A stretch of DNA of 64,000 bases from Pseudomonas benzenivorans (GCF_033547155.1 NZ_CP137892.1:4402001-4466000), one strand, 5' to 3'. Positions 48,556 through 60,288 are shown, numbered from the stretch's first letter. The notes: generated by a model not told the origin, from the letters alone. Program-made: numbers and translations.

Positions 48556-48717
48556 TCAAGCCGGCGCAGCGGCCGGCGAAGTCGGCGGCCAGCATAACAT
48601 TTGCCCGTGCCACCCCGCAGTTGACGCCGGTCAATGGGCAGGATTGGATAGGCCTCTGCGCGGACCGACGGCAGCAGCCCGATCGGCTCCGGCGCCTTCT
48701 TCGTTCAGGAGCCCGAT

Positions 48718-49695
48718 ATGGCCAAGCGTATCCAGTTCAGTCGTCACGGCGGCCCAGAAGTCCTCGAATACCTCGACTACCAGCCCGCCGCCCCCGGCCC
48801 CCACGAGGTGCGGGTGCAGAATCGGGCGATCGGCCTGAACTTCATCGACACCTACTACCGCAGCGGCCTGTATCCGCCACCGGCGCTGCCGTCCGGCCTG
48901 GGCACCGAGGGCGCGGGCATCGTCGAGGCGGTGGGCGCGCAGGTCGAACAGTTCCAGGTCGGCGACCGCGTGGCCTATGCCACCGGCCCCCTCGGCGCCT
49001 ACAGCGAGCTGCACGTGCTGCCGGCCAGCAAGCTGGTCAAGCTGCCGGAGGCGATCGGCTTCGAACAGGCCGCCGCCGTCATGCTCAAGGGCCTCACGGT
49101 GCAGTACCTGCTGCGCCAGACCTTCGCCCTCCAGGGCGGCGAAACCATCCTGTTCCATGCCGCAGCCGGCGGCGTCGGCTCCTTCGCCTGCCAGTGGGCC
49201 AAGGCCCTGGGGGTCAAGCTGATCGGCACCGTCAGTTCCCCGCAGAAGGCGGCGCGGGCGATGGAGCAGGGCGCCTGGGCGTGCATCGACTACAGCCGCG
49301 AGAACGTCGCACAGCGGGTGCTGGAGCTGACCGACGGGCAGAAGTGCCCGGTGGTCTACGACGGCGTCGGCAAGGACACCTGGGAGACCTCGCTGGACTG
49401 CGTCGCCCCGCGCGGCCTGCTGGTCAGCTTCGGCAACGCCTCCGGCGCGGTCACCGGGGTCAACCTGGGCATCCTGGCGCAGAAGGGCTCGCTGTACGTC
49501 ACCCGCCCGACCCTGGCCGGCTACGCCGATACCCCGCAGCGCCTGCAGGCCATGGCCGACGAGCTGTTCGCCATGATCACCAGCGGCCGGCTCAAGGTGG
49601 AGATCGGCAGCCGCCATGCGCTGCAGGACGCCGCCCAGGCGCAGACCGCCCTGAGCGCGCGGCAGACCACCGGCTCGACCATTCTGCTGCCGTAA
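48718..49695 (+). CDS. qor: NADPH:quinone reductase (zeta-crystallin/Qor family)
   Basis: 325-residue zinc-independent medium-chain dehydrogenase. N-terminal GroES-like domain, then the nucleotide-binding segment AAAGGVGSFACQWAKALG (about 143-160). Residues of the quinone oxidoreductase family such as NFIDTYYRSGLY are present and the zinc cysteines are absent. AGGAG lies seven bases before the ATG. It reduces quinones one electron at a time using NADPH in characterised relatives. Divergent from hemF, convergent with tsaC. Confidence 0.93.
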   Translation: MAKRIQFSRHGGPEVLEYLDYQPAAPGPHEVRVQNRAIGLNFIDTYYRSGLYPPPALPSGLGTEGAGIVEAVGAQVEQFQVGDRVAYATGPLGAYSELHVLPASKLVKLPEAIGFEQAAAVMLKGLTVQYLLRQTFALQGGETILFHAAAGGVGSFACQWAKALGVKLIGTVSSPQKAARAMEQGAWACIDYSRENVAQRVLELTDGQKCPVVYDGVGKDTWETSLDCVAPRGLLVSFGNASGAVTGVNLGILAQKGSLYVTRPTLAGYADTPQRLQAMADELFAMITSGRLKVEIGSRHALQDAAQAQTALSARQTTGSTILLP

Positions 49696-49698
49696 ATT

Positions 49699-49772
49699 GC
49701 AGGATGGGTTACGGCACGACAGGGATCGCTTGCTGCCGGTGACAGACGATCTGTGCGCCTGACCCACCCTGC
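49699..49772. repeat. Intergenic GGATGGGT/ACCCACCC inverted repeat, copy 2
   Basis: GCAGGATGGGT (49699-49709) and ACCCACCCTGC (49762-49772) match as an inverted repeat at 10 of 11 positions, with a smaller palindrome ACAGACGATCTGT inside. It fills the gap between the convergent qor and tsaC genes and may also act as a bidirectional transcription end. Confidence 0.65.
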
Positions 49773-49786
49773 GCATCCGGACAGGC

Positions 49787-50344
49787 TCAGGCCGGCCGGA
49801 TCACCTCGCCACTGCGCAGGTCGCGGATCAGGCTGGGATTCCGGCGCCCGCCCAGGGCGCCGCCGAGCACCTTGTCCAGCTGCCGCGGGAAGTACTGCTC
49901 GACCCGCAGGCGAGTGCGCGCCGCCGGCCGCCCGGCGGGGTTGGCCGAGGTCGACACCAGCGGGCCAGTGAGGGCACACAGGGCCCGCACCAGGGGATGG
50001 TCGCTGACCCGCAGGGCCACGCTGGCATGGCGGCCGCTGATCCATTCCGGCAGACGCTGCTGGTGCGGCACCAGCCAGGTGTGCGGCCCCGGCCAGCTGC
50101 CGGCCAGGCGCTGCTGCCAGACCTCCGGCAGATCCTCGAGGAGGAAGTCGAACTGCTCGATGCAGTCGGCCACCAGGATCAGGCCCTTGTCCACCGGCCG
50201 TTCCTTGAGCGCCAGCAGGCGCTCAACCGCCAGCTCGTCCCAGGGGTCGCAGCCCAAGCCCCATACCGCCTCGGTGGGGTAGGCGATGACGCCGCCCTGG
50301 CGCACCACCCGCGCCGCCTGTTGCACCTGCCACTTGCTACCCAT
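49787..50344 (-). CDS. tsaC: Threonylcarbamoyl-AMP synthase TsaC (YrdC/RimN)
   Basis: 185-residue YrdC-fold enzyme that makes threonylcarbamoyl-AMP from Thr, bicarbonate and ATP for tRNA t6A37. Landmarks: [32 protein letters not shown] and [10 protein letters not shown]. The ATG at 50344 has GGAG upstream. It follows dprA by 74 bases on the same strand, the usual Pseudomonas order. Confidence 0.95.
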   Translation of the reverse strand: MGSKWQVQQAARVVRQGGVIAYPTEAVWGLGCDPWDELAVERLLALKERPVDKGLILVADCIEQFDFLLEDLPEVWQQRLAGSWPGPHTWLVPHQQRLPEWISGRHASVALRVSDHPLVRALCALTGPLVSTSANPAGRPAARTRLRVEQYFPRQLDKVLGGALGGRRNPSLIRDLRSGEVIRPA

Positions 50345-50418
50345 CCACCGCTCTCCACCTGACGACTTCGACGCAGTGTATCCTCGCCTGCCGCCGCTTG
50401 CGCAAGCCTCGCCATGCC

Positions 50419-51531
50419 TCAGTCGGCACGTCCCACCCAGCGACCGCCTTCGCGAGCGATACGCCCCTCCAACTCCAGCTCGGTCAAGGCGGCCAGGACC
50501 TCGGACAGCGGCCAGCCACTGGCCGCAGCCAGGGCCTCGCTGCTGTGCGGGGCGGCGTGCAGCAGGTCGAGCAAGGGGTGGGGCTGACGCTCCGGCGCAC
50601 CCGGCTCGGCGGCACCGGGCAGCGGCGCCTGCCAGCCGCGCAGGGCCTCGAGGATGTGCTCGATGCTTTCCACCAGGGTGGCGCCTTCGCGGATCAACTG
50701 GTGACAGCCGCGCGCCCCGGGATGGTGGATGGAGCCGGGAATCGCATACACCTCGCGGCCCTGCTCGGCGGCCAGACGGGCGGTGATCAGCGAACCGCTG
50801 GAGGGACTGGCCTCGACCACCAGCACGCCGAGGGACAGGCCGCTGATGATGCGGTTGCGCCGGGGAAAGTTGCTGGCCTGGGGCGGACAATCCAGGGGCA
50901 GCTCGGAGACCAGGGCGCCACCGCACTCGACGATCTCCGCCGCCAGTCGCTCGTGCCGCGCCGGGTAGATGTGCCCCAGGCCGGTGCCCAGCACCGCGAC
51001 GGTCTTGCCGCCGGCCTCCAGCGCCCCCCGGTGAGCGGCGCCATCGATGCCCAGAGCCAAACCACTGGTGATCACGAAGCCGCCGCCGGCCAGGCAGCGG
51101 GCGAAGCTGCGGGCACAGTCCAGGCCGGGCCGCGAGGCGCGGCGACTGCCGACCATGGCCAGTTGCGGCCGCTCGAGCAGGCCGGGATCGCCGGCGACGA
51201 ACAACAGCGGCGGGGCGTCGCCCAGTTCGGCGAGCAAGCCCGGATAGGCCGGGTCGTCCCACATCAGCAGATGGTGCTCGGGCGCGTCCAGCCAGGCCAG
51301 GGCGGCGGCGGCACGCTCGCGCACCTCGGCGCTGCGCCGGGCTTCGGCACAGGCCGCCGGCAGGCCCAGGGCCCGCCAGGCACTGGCCGGGGCGCTGAGG
51401 GCGGCGGCGGCACTGTCGAAGGCCGCCAGCAACTTGCGAAAACGCCGCGGCCCCAGCTCCGGCAGGGCATGCAGGCGCAAACGGGCTTCGCATTCGGCGG
51501 GAGACATGCGGGGACTGAAAGATTGCGACAT
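50419..51531 (-). CDS. dprA: DNA-processing protein DprA
   Basis: 370-residue single-strand DNA-binding RecA loader used in natural transformation. An N-terminal SAM-like helical part (about 1-80) is followed by the Rossmann domain with [20 protein letters not shown] and [13 protein letters not shown], then a C-terminal winged-helix (about 305-370). The ATG at 51531 (MSQSFSPRM) has AAGGAT upstream; 51540 is a possible earlier start. It lies downstream of a LysM gene with a strong terminator between them. Confidence 0.94.
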   Translation of the reverse strand: MSQSFSPRMSPAECEARLRLHALPELGPRRFRKLLAAFDSAAAALSAPASAWRALGLPAACAEARRSAEVRERAAAALAWLDAPEHHLLMWDDPAYPGLLAELGDAPPLLFVAGDPGLLERPQLAMVGSRRASRPGLDCARSFARCLAGGGFVITSGLALGIDGAAHRGALEAGGKTVAVLGTGLGHIYPARHERLAAEIVECGGALVSELPLDCPPQASNFPRRNRIISGLSLGVLVVEASPSSGSLITARLAAEQGREVYAIPGSIHHPGARGCHQLIREGATLVESIEHILEALRGWQAPLPGAAEPGAPERQPHPLLDLLHAAPHSSEALAAASGWPLSEVLAALTELELEGRIAREGGRWVGRAD

Positions 51532-51582
51532 GCTGATCATCCTTGATCGGTCGCGCCGCGCTGACGGCAGCTAGCGGCAGGC

Positions 51583-51615
51583 AGAAAAAAGCCCCGCCTT
51601 GGCGGGGCTTTTTTC
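51583..51615 (-). terminator. Rho-independent terminator after the LysM gene
   Basis: AGAAAAAAGCCCCGCC and GGCGGGGCTTTTTTCT are perfect inverted repeats separated by TT. It lies two bases after the LysM stop and can work in both directions, insulating dprA. Confidence 0.93.
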
Positions 51616-51617
51616 TG

Positions 51618-52643
51618 TTAGGGGTTGCGGACCTTGTCCAGTACCGCCAGTTGGCGGGTGGCGCCGAGCACCAGGCCATAGCTGAGCTTGTCGTAGGTGC
51701 GGAACACCATCAGCAGGCCGGCACGCTCATCGGGAATCTTCACCGCCTCGCCGGTAACCCGGTCGCGCACGGTTTCCCCGGTCTTGTACACCGCCAGCAC
51801 GTTGCCCACTTCCAGGCCGTCACGGGCGCCCTTGTTCAGGGTGACCACGTCGAACTGGCCGATCTGGGTCACGCCGCGCGGCACGTCGAGAATCAGGCCG
51901 TTAATCGGGTTGGCCGGCTCGCTGGGCATGAAGGTCGAGTTGATCGCCCGCTCCTCGGTGGGGAACAGGCGGTCGCCCAGGCGCACTTCCTGGGTCGAGC
52001 GGGTCAGGTTCATGGTGCCGATGTCGCCTTCCTCGGCGACTATCTCGCCGCCACCGATGTCGTCGGCGTTGATCCCGAGGAACTCCTGGGTCTCCGGGTC
52101 GACATAGGTCTTGCCCTGGCGGAAGATGCCGTACACCGGCGCGCTCTCGTCGAACTGGCCGCGGGCGTAGACGCGGTCGCCGGCGCCGCTGACCACGCGC
52201 TCGGCGTTGCCGGCGACCACATAGGGCGCCCCCTGGAACTGCTCCGGGGTATCGACGATGCGGTTGCTCAGCAGGAAGCTGTTGATCGCCTCCAGCGGAA
52301 TGGTCGGGATGGCCTCGGCCATCGGCGTGACGCGCACCTTGGGCGACAGCTTGATGGTGCCGCGCGACTCGCCGCGATTGAGCACCAGACGCGGCTGGCC
52401 GTCGACGTAGACCAGGCTCAGTTCATCGCCGGGATAGATGAGGTGAGGGTTTTCCACCTGGGGGTTGGCGTGCCAGATCTCCGGCCACTTCCACGGCTGA
52501 CTGAGGAATCGGCCGGAAATGTCCCAGAGGGTATCGCCCTTGACCACGGTGTAACGGTCGGGGTGACCTTCCTTGAGCTGCACTTCGGCCTGGGCCAAGC
52601 CGCCTGCGGCGAGCAGCAGCAGGGCGAGTAGTGATTTCCTCAT
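51618..52643 (-). CDS. LysM-domain secreted protein
   Basis: 341-residue exported protein: signal peptide (about 1-19, ending LAQA), one LysM peptidoglycan-binding domain at about 30-80 ([17 protein letters not shown]... NPHLIYPGD), then a long beta-rich region without a recognised catalytic motif. The ATG at 52643 is chosen for the signal peptide; the frame is open to 52748. It is divergent from def with a 155-base gap, and is the conserved neighbour of def and dprA in Pseudomonas. The role is probably cell-wall related; no enzyme activity is evident. Confidence 0.9.
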   Translation of the reverse strand: MRKSLLALLLLAAGGLAQAEVQLKEGHPDRYTVVKGDTLWDISGRFLSQPWKWPEIWHANPQVENPHLIYPGDELSLVYVDGQPRLVLNRGESRGTIKLSPKVRVTPMAEAIPTIPLEAINSFLLSNRIVDTPEQFQGAPYVVAGNAERVVSGAGDRVYARGQFDESAPVYGIFRQGKTYVDPETQEFLGINADDIGGGEIVAEEGDIGTMNLTRSTQEVRLGDRLFPTEERAINSTFMPSEPANPINGLILDVPRGVTQIGQFDVVTLNKGARDGLEVGNVLAVYKTGETVRDRVTGEAVKIPDERAGLLMVFRTYDKLSYGLVLGATRQLAVLDKVRNP

Positions 52644-52798
52644 ACGGTGAATCCCTTTATTATGTGTCTTCACGTGGAGCGCCCTAGCGCCGCGACTGAA
52701 ACCCAGTGAAACAGCGGCGTGAAGCCGTTTTTCAATGCTGCTCATCATCTTAGCAGCGGATTTTGACTTTATTCCACAAGTGCATCACAAACCCAATT

Positions 52799-53305
52799 AT
52801 GGCCATCCTGAACATCCTCGAATTCCCCGATCCGCGCCTGCGCACCATCGCCAAGCCGGTGGACGTGGTCGATGACGCCCTGCGCCAGCTGATCGACGAC
52901 ATGTTCGAAACCATGTACGAAGCCCCGGGCATCGGCCTCGCCGCGACCCAGGTCAACGTGCACAAGCGGGTGGTGGTGATGGACCTGTCGGAAGACCGTT
53001 CCGAGCCGCGGGTGTTCATCAACCCCGAGTTCGAAACCCTGACCGACGAGATGGACCAGTACCAGGAAGGCTGCCTCTCGGTACCGGGCTTCTACGAGAA
53101 CGTCGACCGCCCGCAGAAGGTCAAGATCAAGGCCCTGGACCGCGATGGCCAACCCTTCGAGCTGATCGCCGAAGGCCTGCTGGCGGTATGCATCCAGCAC
53201 GAATGCGACCACCTCAACGGCAAGCTGTTCGTCGACTACCTGTCGACCCTGAAACGCGACCGCATCAAGAAGAAGCTGGAAAAGCAACACCGCCAGCGGG
53301 CGTGA
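52799..53305 (+). CDS. def: Peptide deformylase
   Basis: 168-residue iron/zinc hydrolase that removes formyl from nascent N-termini. The three family motifs are complete: GIGLAATQ (about 45-52), EGCLSVP (about 90-96) and HECDHLNG (about 134-141). No Shine-Dalgarno sequence is obvious before ATG 52799 (CCCAATT precedes it), but [11 protein letters not shown] is the expected N-terminus. It forms the def-fmt-rsmB-trkA cluster with downstream genes, although a terminator lies between def and fmt. Confidence 0.96.
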   Translation: MAILNILEFPDPRLRTIAKPVDVVDDALRQLIDDMFETMYEAPGIGLAATQVNVHKRVVVMDLSEDRSEPRVFINPEFETLTDEMDQYQEGCLSVPGFYENVDRPQKVKIKALDRDGQPFELIAEGLLAVCIQHECDHLNGKLFVDYLSTLKRDRIKKKLEKQHRQRA

Positions 53306-53319
53306 CCCACGACTCATAC

Positions 53320-53347
53320 AAAGGCTTGCCGCGGCAAGCCTTTTTCT
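53320..53347 (+). terminator. Rho-independent terminator between def and fmt
   Basis: AAGGCTTGCC and GGCAAGCCTT pair around GC and are followed by TTTC. It lies 15 bases after the def stop and 14 before fmt, so def and fmt transcription may be partly uncoupled. Confidence 0.8.
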
Positions 53348-53360
53348 TTAGCGAGAGCCC

Positions 53361-54305
53361 ATGACTGAAGCACTGCGCATCGTCTTCGCCGGCACCCCGG
53401 AATTCGCCGCCGAGCACCTCAAGACCCTGCTCGACACCCCGCACCAGATAGTCGCCGTCTACAGCCAGCCGGACCGCCCGGCCGGGCGTGGGCACAAGCT
53501 CACGCCCAGCCCGGTCAAGCAACTGGCGCTGCAGCACGCTATCCCCGTCTACCAGCCGCAGAGCCTGCGCGACCCGGCGGCCCAGGCCGAACTGGCGGCG
53601 CTGGCGCCCGACCTGATGGTGGTGGTGGCCTACGGCCTGATCCTGCCGCAGGCGGTGCTCGACATCCCGCGCCTGGGCTGCATCAACAGCCACGCCTCGC
53701 TGCTGCCGCGCTGGCGCGGTGCCGCGCCCATCCAGCGCGCCATCGAAGCCGGCGACGACGAGAGCGGGGTGACGGTGATGCGCATGGAGGCCGGCCTGGA
53801 CACCGGGCCGATGCTGCTCAAGGTCGGCACGCCCATCGCCGCCGACGACACCGGCGGCAGCCTGCACGACCGTCTCGCCGTCCTCGGCCCCCGGGCCGTG
53901 GTCGAGGCCATCGCCGGCCTGGCCGATGGCACGCTGGCCGGCGAAGAGCAGGACGACGGCCTGGCCACCTACGCACACAAGCTGAACAAGGACGAGGCGC
54001 GCCTCGACTGGACGCGTCCGGCAGAGGAACTGGAACGCCTGATCCGCGCCTTCAACCCCTGGCCGATCTGCCACAGCACGCTCGACGCTGCACCGCTCAA
54101 GGTCCTCGCCGCCCAGCTGGCGGACGGCCGCGGCGCACCGGGGCAGATACTCGCCGCGAGCAAGGACGGCCTGACGGTCGCCTGTGGCGAGGCGGCCCTG
54201 CGCTTGACCCGCCTGCAGCTGCCGGGGGGCAAGGCCCTGGACTTCGCCGACCTGTACAACAGCCGCCGCGAGCAGTTCGCCATCGGCGCGGTGCTCGGCC
54301 AGTGA
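53361..54305 (+). CDS. fmt: Methionyl-tRNA formyltransferase
   Basis: 314-residue enzyme that formylates initiator Met-tRNA. The catalytic region [16 protein letters not shown] contains the conserved Asn and His, with GAGVTVM-like [18 protein letters not shown] downstream (ends shown). An OB-fold C-terminal domain lies at about 205-314. The start overlaps nothing upstream but follows the def terminator. Its stop overlaps the GTG start of rsmB. Confidence 0.96.
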   Translation: MTEALRIVFAGTPEFAAEHLKTLLDTPHQIVAVYSQPDRPAGRGHKLTPSPVKQLALQHAIPVYQPQSLRDPAAQAELAALAPDLMVVVAYGLILPQAVLDIPRLGCINSHASLLPRWRGAAPIQRAIEAGDDESGVTVMRMEAGLDTGPMLLKVGTPIAADDTGGSLHDRLAVLGPRAVVEAIAGLADGTLAGEEQDDGLATYAHKLNKDEARLDWTRPAEELERLIRAFNPWPICHSTLDAAPLKVLAAQLADGRGAPGQILAASKDGLTVACGEAALRLTRLQLPGGKALDFADLYNSRREQFAIGAVLGQ

Positions 54306-55612
54306 ACCCGCGCCTGGCCGCCGCCCGCGCCCTGGCCAGCGTGCTCGGCGGCAAGGCCTCCCTGGGCAGCAGCCTGCCGCCGCTGCTGGACAAGGTCGCG
54401 CCGCGCGACCGCGGCCTGGCCCAGGATCTGGCGTTCGGCACCGCCCGCTGGCAACCGCGCCTGGCCCTGCTGGCGGACAAGCTGTTGCAGAAACCCTTCA
54501 AGGCCACCGATCGCGACCTCGAAGCCCTGCTGCTGATCGGCCTGTACCAGTTGTTCTACACGCGCATCCCGGCCCACGCGGCAATCGGCGAGACTGTGGG
54601 CTGCGCCGACAAGCTGAAGAAGTCCTCGGCCAAGGGCCTGCTCAATGCCGTGCTGCGCAACGCCCAGCGCGAAGGCGAGACCATCATCGCCAGCCTCGAC
54701 CGCGACCCGGTGCTGCACAGCGCCCATCCGCGCTGGCTGCAGAAGGCCCTGAAAGCCCACTGGCCCGAGCACTGGCAGGCCATCTGCGCGGCCAACAACG
54801 CCCATCCGCCGTTGATCCTGCGGGTCAACCGGCGCCATGCCAGCCGCGATGACTACCTGACCGAATTGCGCGCGGCGGGGATCGAAGCCGAGCTCTGTGC
54901 CTACAGCCGCGACGGTATCCGCCTGCTCCAGGCCTGCGACGTGACCGGCCTGCCGGGCTTTGCCGAAGGCCGGGTCAGCGTGCAGGACGAAGCCGCCCAG
55001 CTGGCTGCCGAGCTGCTCGAGCTGGCCCCGGGACAGCGCGTGCTGGATGCCTGCTGCGCGCCGGGCGGCAAGACCTGCCACCTGCTCGAAGCCCAGCCGG
55101 AGCTGGCCGCGGTGGTGGCGGTGGACCTGGAGGAAAAGCGCCTGGTGCGGGTGCGCGAAAATCTCGGGCGCCTCGGCCTGCAGGCCGAGCTGATCGCCGC
55201 CGATGCGCGCGCGGTCGACGCCTGGTGGGACGGTCAGACCTTCCAGCGCATCCTGCTGGATGCGCCCTGTTCGGCCACCGGGGTGATCCGCCGTCATCCG
55301 GACATCAAGCTGACCCGCCAGGCCGCGGACATCCCCGCCCTGGCCCAGTTGCAGGGCGAGCTGCTGGACGCCCTGTGGCCGACCCTGGCGGTCGGCGGCA
55401 TCCTGCTCTACGCCACCTGTTCGACCCTGCCGACGGAGAACACCGAGGTGATCGCCGCCTTCCTCGCCCGTACCCCCGGTGCCCGCGAGCTGGCCATCGC
55501 CGGGCCCTTCGGCCTGCAACAGCCCCACGGCCGCCAACTGCTCGCCCAGACGGACGGCCATGACGGCTTCTACTATGCCAAGCTGATCAAGATCGCCGCC
55601 GCTCGCGGCTGA
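54302..55612 (+). CDS. rsmB: 16S rRNA (cytosine(967)-C5)-methyltransferase
   Basis: 436-residue RNA methyltransferase. A NusB-like N-terminal domain (about 1-140) is followed by the SAM-dependent domain with [16 protein letters not shown], the catalytic Cys in DAPCSATGV and the second Cys in LYATCST. GTG start overlapping the fmt stop (GTGA). Methylates C967 of 16S rRNA in E. coli. trkA follows 9 bases downstream. Confidence 0.95.
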   Translation: MNPRLAAARALASVLGGKASLGSSLPPLLDKVAPRDRGLAQDLAFGTARWQPRLALLADKLLQKPFKATDRDLEALLLIGLYQLFYTRIPAHAAIGETVGCADKLKKSSAKGLLNAVLRNAQREGETIIASLDRDPVLHSAHPRWLQKALKAHWPEHWQAICAANNAHPPLILRVNRRHASRDDYLTELRAAGIEAELCAYSRDGIRLLQACDVTGLPGFAEGRVSVQDEAAQLAAELLELAPGQRVLDACCAPGGKTCHLLEAQPELAAVVAVDLEEKRLVRVRENLGRLGLQAELIAADARAVDAWWDGQTFQRILLDAPCSATGVIRRHPDIKLTRQAADIPALAQLQGELLDALWPTLAVGGILLYATCSTLPTENTEVIAAFLARTPGARELAIAGPFGLQQPHGRQLLAQTDGHDGFYYAKLIKIAAARG

Positions 55613-55621
55613 GGAACAGAG

Positions 55622-56995
55622 ATGAAGATCATCATTCTCGGCGCCGGCCAGGTCGGTGGCACCCTGGCCGAACACCTGGCCAGCGAGGCCAACGACATCA
55701 CCGTGGTCGACACCGACAGCGACCGCCTGCGCGAACTGGGTGACCGTCTGGACATCCGCACGGTGCAGGGCCGCGGCTCGTTTCCCGCGGTGCTGCGCCA
55801 GGCCGGCGCCGACGACGCCGACATGCTGGTGGCGGTGACCAACAGCGACGAAGTCAACATGATCGCCTGCCAGGTGGCCTACACCCTGTTCCACACCCCG
55901 ACCAAGATCGCCCGGGTGCGCGAGGCCGCCTACCTGACCCGCAGCGGCCTGTTCAACAACGAGTCGATCCCGGTGGACGTGCTGATCAGCCCGGAACAGG
56001 TGGTGACCAACTACATCAAGCGCCTGATCGAGTACCCCGGTGCCCTGCAGGTGATCGACTTCGCCGAGGGCAAGGCCCAGCTGGTGGCGGTCCGCGCCTA
56101 CTACGGCGGCCCGCTGGTCGGTCAGCAGCTCAAGCAGCTGCGCGAGCACATGCCCAACGTCGACACCCGGGTGGCGGCGATCTTCCGCCGCAACCGGCCG
56201 ATCATGCCCAAGGGCGATACGGTGATCGAGGCCGACGACGAGGTGTTCTTCATCGCCGCCAAGGCCCACATTAGGGCGGTGATGAGCGAGATGCGCCGCC
56301 TGGAGGACAGCTACAAGCGGGTGGTGATCGCTGGCGGCGGGCATATCGGCGAGCGCCTGGCCGAGGCCATCGAGAGCCGCTACCAGGTGAAGATCATCGA
56401 GATGAACCCGGCGCGCTGCCGCTACCTCTCGGAGAACCTGGACAGCACCGTGGTGCTGCAGGGCAGCGCCTCGGACCGCGACCTGCTGGTGGAGGAAAAC
56501 ATCAACGATGCCGACATCTTCCTGGCCCTGACCAACGACGACGAGGCCAACATCATGTCCTCGCTGCTGGCCAAGCGCCTCGGCGCGCGCAAGGTGATGA
56601 CCATCATCAACAACCCGGCCTATGTCGACCTGGTCCAGGGCGGCGAGATCGACATCGCCATCAGCCCGCAGCTGGCCACCATCGGCACCCTGCTGACCCA
56701 CGTGCGCCGCGGCGACATCGAGAGCGTGCACTCGCTGCGCCGCGGCGCGGCCGAGGCCATCGAGGCCATCGCCCACGGCGACGCCAAGTCGAGCAAGGTG
56801 GTCGGGCGCATGATTGAGGAGATCGCCCTGCCGCCGGGCACCACCATAGGCGCGATCATCCGCGACGAGGAGGTGCTGATCGCCCACGACGACACGGTGA
56901 TCGAGTCCGGCGACCACGTGATCCTGTTCCTGGTCGACAAGAAATATATCCGTGCGGCGGAAAGCCTGTTCCAGGTCGGGCTAACCTTCTTCTAA
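55622..56995 (+). CDS. trkA: Trk potassium uptake regulatory protein TrkA
   Basis: 457-residue peripheral membrane regulator of Trk potassium channels. It contains two RCK units: Rossmann folds starting [16 protein letters not shown] and [16 protein letters not shown], each followed by a TrkA-C domain (about 135-215 and 370-457). Binds NAD(H)/ATP. The transporter TrkH is not in the window. Nine-base gap from rsmB implies co-transcription. Confidence 0.95.
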   Translation: MKIIILGAGQVGGTLAEHLASEANDITVVDTDSDRLRELGDRLDIRTVQGRGSFPAVLRQAGADDADMLVAVTNSDEVNMIACQVAYTLFHTPTKIARVREAAYLTRSGLFNNESIPVDVLISPEQVVTNYIKRLIEYPGALQVIDFAEGKAQLVAVRAYYGGPLVGQQLKQLREHMPNVDTRVAAIFRRNRPIMPKGDTVIEADDEVFFIAAKAHIRAVMSEMRRLEDSYKRVVIAGGGHIGERLAEAIESRYQVKIIEMNPARCRYLSENLDSTVVLQGSASDRDLLVEENINDADIFLALTNDDEANIMSSLLAKRLGARKVMTIINNPAYVDLVQGGEIDIAISPQLATIGTLLTHVRRGDIESVHSLRRGAAEAIEAIAHGDAKSSKVVGRMIEEIALPPGTTIGAIIRDEEVLIAHDDTVIESGDHVILFLVDKKYIRAAESLFQVGLTFF

Positions 56996-57039
56996 GAAGC
57001 GCGCCCCCGTCGTCCACCCAACCGCGAGCCGGAGTCACC

Positions 57040-57360
57040 ATGCTGGAATCCCTGGAAAAAATGCTGGCCCAGGGCATGGACAATGCCCTGCTGCGCTTCG
57101 GCCTGGGCAAGGGCTACCTGGACGCCGGCGAATTCGCCCGCGCCGCCGAGCACTTCCAGCGTTGCGTGGAGCACGACCCCAATTACTCCGCGGCCTGGAA
57201 GCTGCTCGGCAAGGCGCAGCTGGAACTGGGCGACCGCCAGGCAGCCGAGCGGGCCTGGCAACAGGGCATCGCCGCGGCCCAGGACCACGGCGACAAGCAG
57301 GCGGAAAAGGAGATGACGGTGTTCCTCAAGCGCCTGCAGCGGCAGAGTTCCGCCGACTGA
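57040..57360 (+). CDS. Small tetratricopeptide-repeat protein
   Basis: 106-residue helical protein with about two tetratricopeptide repeats (GYLDAGEFARAAEHFQRCVE and AWKLLGKAQLELGDRQAAER). No signal peptide. It follows trkA by 44 bases on the same strand, and its stop is five bases from that of the convergent PilZ gene. A similar small TPR gene lies here in P. aeruginosa. No partner is known. Confidence 0.85.
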   Translation: MLESLEKMLAQGMDNALLRFGLGKGYLDAGEFARAAEHFQRCVEHDPNYSAAWKLLGKAQLELGDRQAAERAWQQGIAAAQDHGDKQAEKEMTVFLKRLQRQSSAD

Positions 57361-57365
57361 GCGGC

Positions 57366-57629
57366 TCAGTCCTCGACGAAGCGCAGGCCGACCCCCTCGG
57401 CATCCACGCGCATCACCTCCATCTGCAGCACCGGTGCCTCGATCGGCAGGTCCTGGACCTGGCCGGTGACCCGGGTGCCGGCAACCAGCTCGGTGAGCTG
57501 CGGGTGCTTGACGTACACCCCGCCATCGGACAAGTCGCGGGTCTGCGCCACCAGTTCACCGAAGCTCGGATGACAGATCTTGATCCGGCATTTCATCGAC
57601 GTACGCACATGCTGACGCTGGTTGGACAT
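57366..57629 (-). CDS. Single-domain PilZ protein
   Basis: 87-residue PilZ domain. The c-di-GMP-binding motifs are RQHVR (RxxxR, about residues 5-9) and DLSDGGVYV (DxSxxG, about 33-38), both complete, so c-di-GMP binding is likely. It is a stand-alone domain with no effector region. It is convergent with the TPR gene and 100 bases upstream of a lipid A acyltransferase on the same strand. Confidence 0.9.
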   Translation of the reverse strand: MSNQRQHVRTSMKCRIKICHPSFGELVAQTRDLSDGGVYVKHPQLTELVAGTRVTGQVQDLPIEAPVLQMEVMRVDAEGVGLRFVED

Positions 57630-57729
57630 GGCTGCAGCGATCCTCGACAGGGGCTGTGGAAATGACTCATGCAGAGTAGCTGTCGGCTCCGGCGGGCGCG
57701 ACAGGAAAACCTCGAAGCGCTGCGCGCCG

Positions 57730-58623
57730 CTAGTACCACTTCGGCTCGCCGTCGGGGCGCTTCTTGAAGCGCTTCATGCTCCACATGTACTGGCTCGGGT
57801 AGGCACGCACGTAGCGCTCGATCACCGCGCTCATGGCGGCCACGCCTTCGGCGACATCCTCGCTGTACATGCCTTCCGGTGCAGCCTCCAGTATGACCTT
57901 GTAGCCGCTGCCGTCAGCCAGGCGCAGGGCGTGCAGGAACACCCCCCGGGCCTTGCCGCCGGCGAGCATGCCGGGGACGAACTTGCTGGTCAGGGTCGGC
58001 ACGCCGCAGAAGGGCACGAACACGCCGGAGGACAGGCTCGGCTCCGGGTCGGCGGGAATGCCCACGGCGCCGCCGCGGCGCACTTCCTTGATGACGCTGA
58101 GGATGCCTTCCTTGGTCGAGGGCGCCACCCGGTTGCCCATCTGCACCCGCTGCCGGGCCAACAGCTCGTCCACCGCCTTGAGCTTGGGCGGGCGGTAGAA
58201 GATGATCGGCTTGCACTGGGCGCAGTAGAAGTGGTTGAGCACTTCCCAGTTGCCCAGGTGGCTGGTGATGCCGACCACCCCCTTGCCCGAGGCCAGGGCC
58301 TGCTGCAGCACCTCCAGACCCTCCACCTCTCGCACCAGGGCCAGGGACCTGTGCGCCGGCCAGACCCAGGCGCAGGCGCTTTCGGTGAGGGTCTTGCCGA
58401 TGCCTTGCAGGGTCTCGCGCAACAGGCGCTGGTGGGCGGCCGCGTCCAGCTCCGGGAAGCACTTGCGCAGGTTGGTGCTGGCGACGCTGCGCGAACCGTT
58501 GGGCAGCTTCCACATCAGCCAACCGATGGCGCCGCCCAGCGCTTGCACGGCGCGCCAGGGCAACAGGGCGAGCAGGCGCAGGAAGCCCACCACCAGCGCA
58601 CCTTTGAGCTTCTCCACAGGCAA
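57730..58623 (-). CDS. Lipid A biosynthesis acyltransferase (HtrB/LpxL-like)
   Basis: 297-residue membrane-anchored late acyltransferase that adds a secondary acyl chain to lipid A. The catalytic HxxxxE motif is ITSHLGNWEVL (His about 121, Glu about 126). An N-terminal helix (about 8-30) anchors it. The conserved C-terminal Y-P-x-Q-Y segment is YPSQYMWSMKRF. In P. aeruginosa a homologue at this locus is annotated as lauroyl acyltransferase; the acyl donor specificity cannot be read here. Confidence 0.92.
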   Translation of the reverse strand: MPVEKLKGALVVGFLRLLALLPWRAVQALGGAIGWLMWKLPNGSRSVASTNLRKCFPELDAAAHQRLLRETLQGIGKTLTESACAWVWPAHRSLALVREVEGLEVLQQALASGKGVVGITSHLGNWEVLNHFYCAQCKPIIFYRPPKLKAVDELLARQRVQMGNRVAPSTKEGILSVIKEVRRGGAVGIPADPEPSLSSGVFVPFCGVPTLTSKFVPGMLAGGKARGVFLHALRLADGSGYKVILEAAPEGMYSEDVAEGVAAMSAVIERYVRAYPSQYMWSMKRFKKRPDGEPKWY

Positions 58624-58702
58624 CTCCCGACAATCGCAAAGCGCCTATTGTAACCAAGCCACGCCCCGCCATGCAGCCGCGGGTGACGTGGCGCGGCCTC
58701 GC

Positions 58703-59257
58703 TCAGCCCGCCGCCAGCACGGCGTAGCGATCGCAGTCGCTGGTGTGGTCCATGACCAGGCCGGCGGCCTGCATGTAGGCGTAGCAGATGGTCGGGCCGA
58801 CGAAGGTGAAGCCGGCCTGCTTCAGCGCGCGGCTCATGGCCTCGGCCTCGGCGGTGGCCGCCGGCACCTCGCCGCGTTCGGCGAAGTGGTTGATCTTCGG
58901 CCGGCCGCCGACGAAGGACCAGAGCAGCGCCACCGGGTCGTCGAGCCTCAGCCAGGCCTGGGCGTTCTGCCGCGCGGCCCTGAGCTTGAGGCGGTTGCGG
59001 ATGATCCCCGGGTCCTGCATCAGCGCCTCGATCTCCTCGTCGCTCAACTGCGCCAGGCGCTGCGGATCGAAGCCGAACAGCACCTGGCGGTAGCGTTCGC
59101 GCTTCTTCAGCACGGTGATCCAGGACAGGCCAGCCTGAAAGCCCTCGAGCAACAGCAGCTCGAACAGGGCCCGGGGGTCGCGCTGCGGCACCCCCCATTC
59201 CCGATCGTGGTAAGCCTGATAGAGGGGGTCGTCGGTGCACCAGAAGCAGCGTGGCAT
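58703..59257 (-). CDS. tag: DNA-3-methyladenine glycosylase I
   Basis: 184-residue helix-hairpin-helix glycosylase removing 3-methyladenine from DNA. The structural zinc site is formed by Cys4, His17, and the C-terminal MDHTSDC (His, Cys). The catalytic pocket segment GLSWITVLKKR and the Glu of the N-terminal helix are present. The ATG at 59257 has GGAAGG upstream. It is divergent from glyQ with an 83-base gap. Confidence 0.95.
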   Translation of the reverse strand: MPRCFWCTDDPLYQAYHDREWGVPQRDPRALFELLLLEGFQAGLSWITVLKKRERYRQVLFGFDPQRLAQLSDEEIEALMQDPGIIRNRLKLRAARQNAQAWLRLDDPVALLWSFVGGRPKINHFAERGEVPAATAEAEAMSRALKQAGFTFVGPTICYAYMQAAGLVMDHTSDCDRYAVLAAG

Positions 59258-59340
59258 AGGGCCTTCCCGGGCGGTGGAGGGCGGACGGATTGGGGTATAC
59301 TCCCGGGTTTTCCGTCGCAGCCTCAACAGGTGAATTTTTC

Positions 59341-60284
<944 letters not shown>

Positions 60285-60288
<4 letters not shown>

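Noticed and set aside
53969..56917. 982-residue minus-strand open frame opposite fmt, rsmB and trkA
   Set aside because: Spans three well-supported plus-strand genes and has no recognisable motif. It is a codon-bias shadow.
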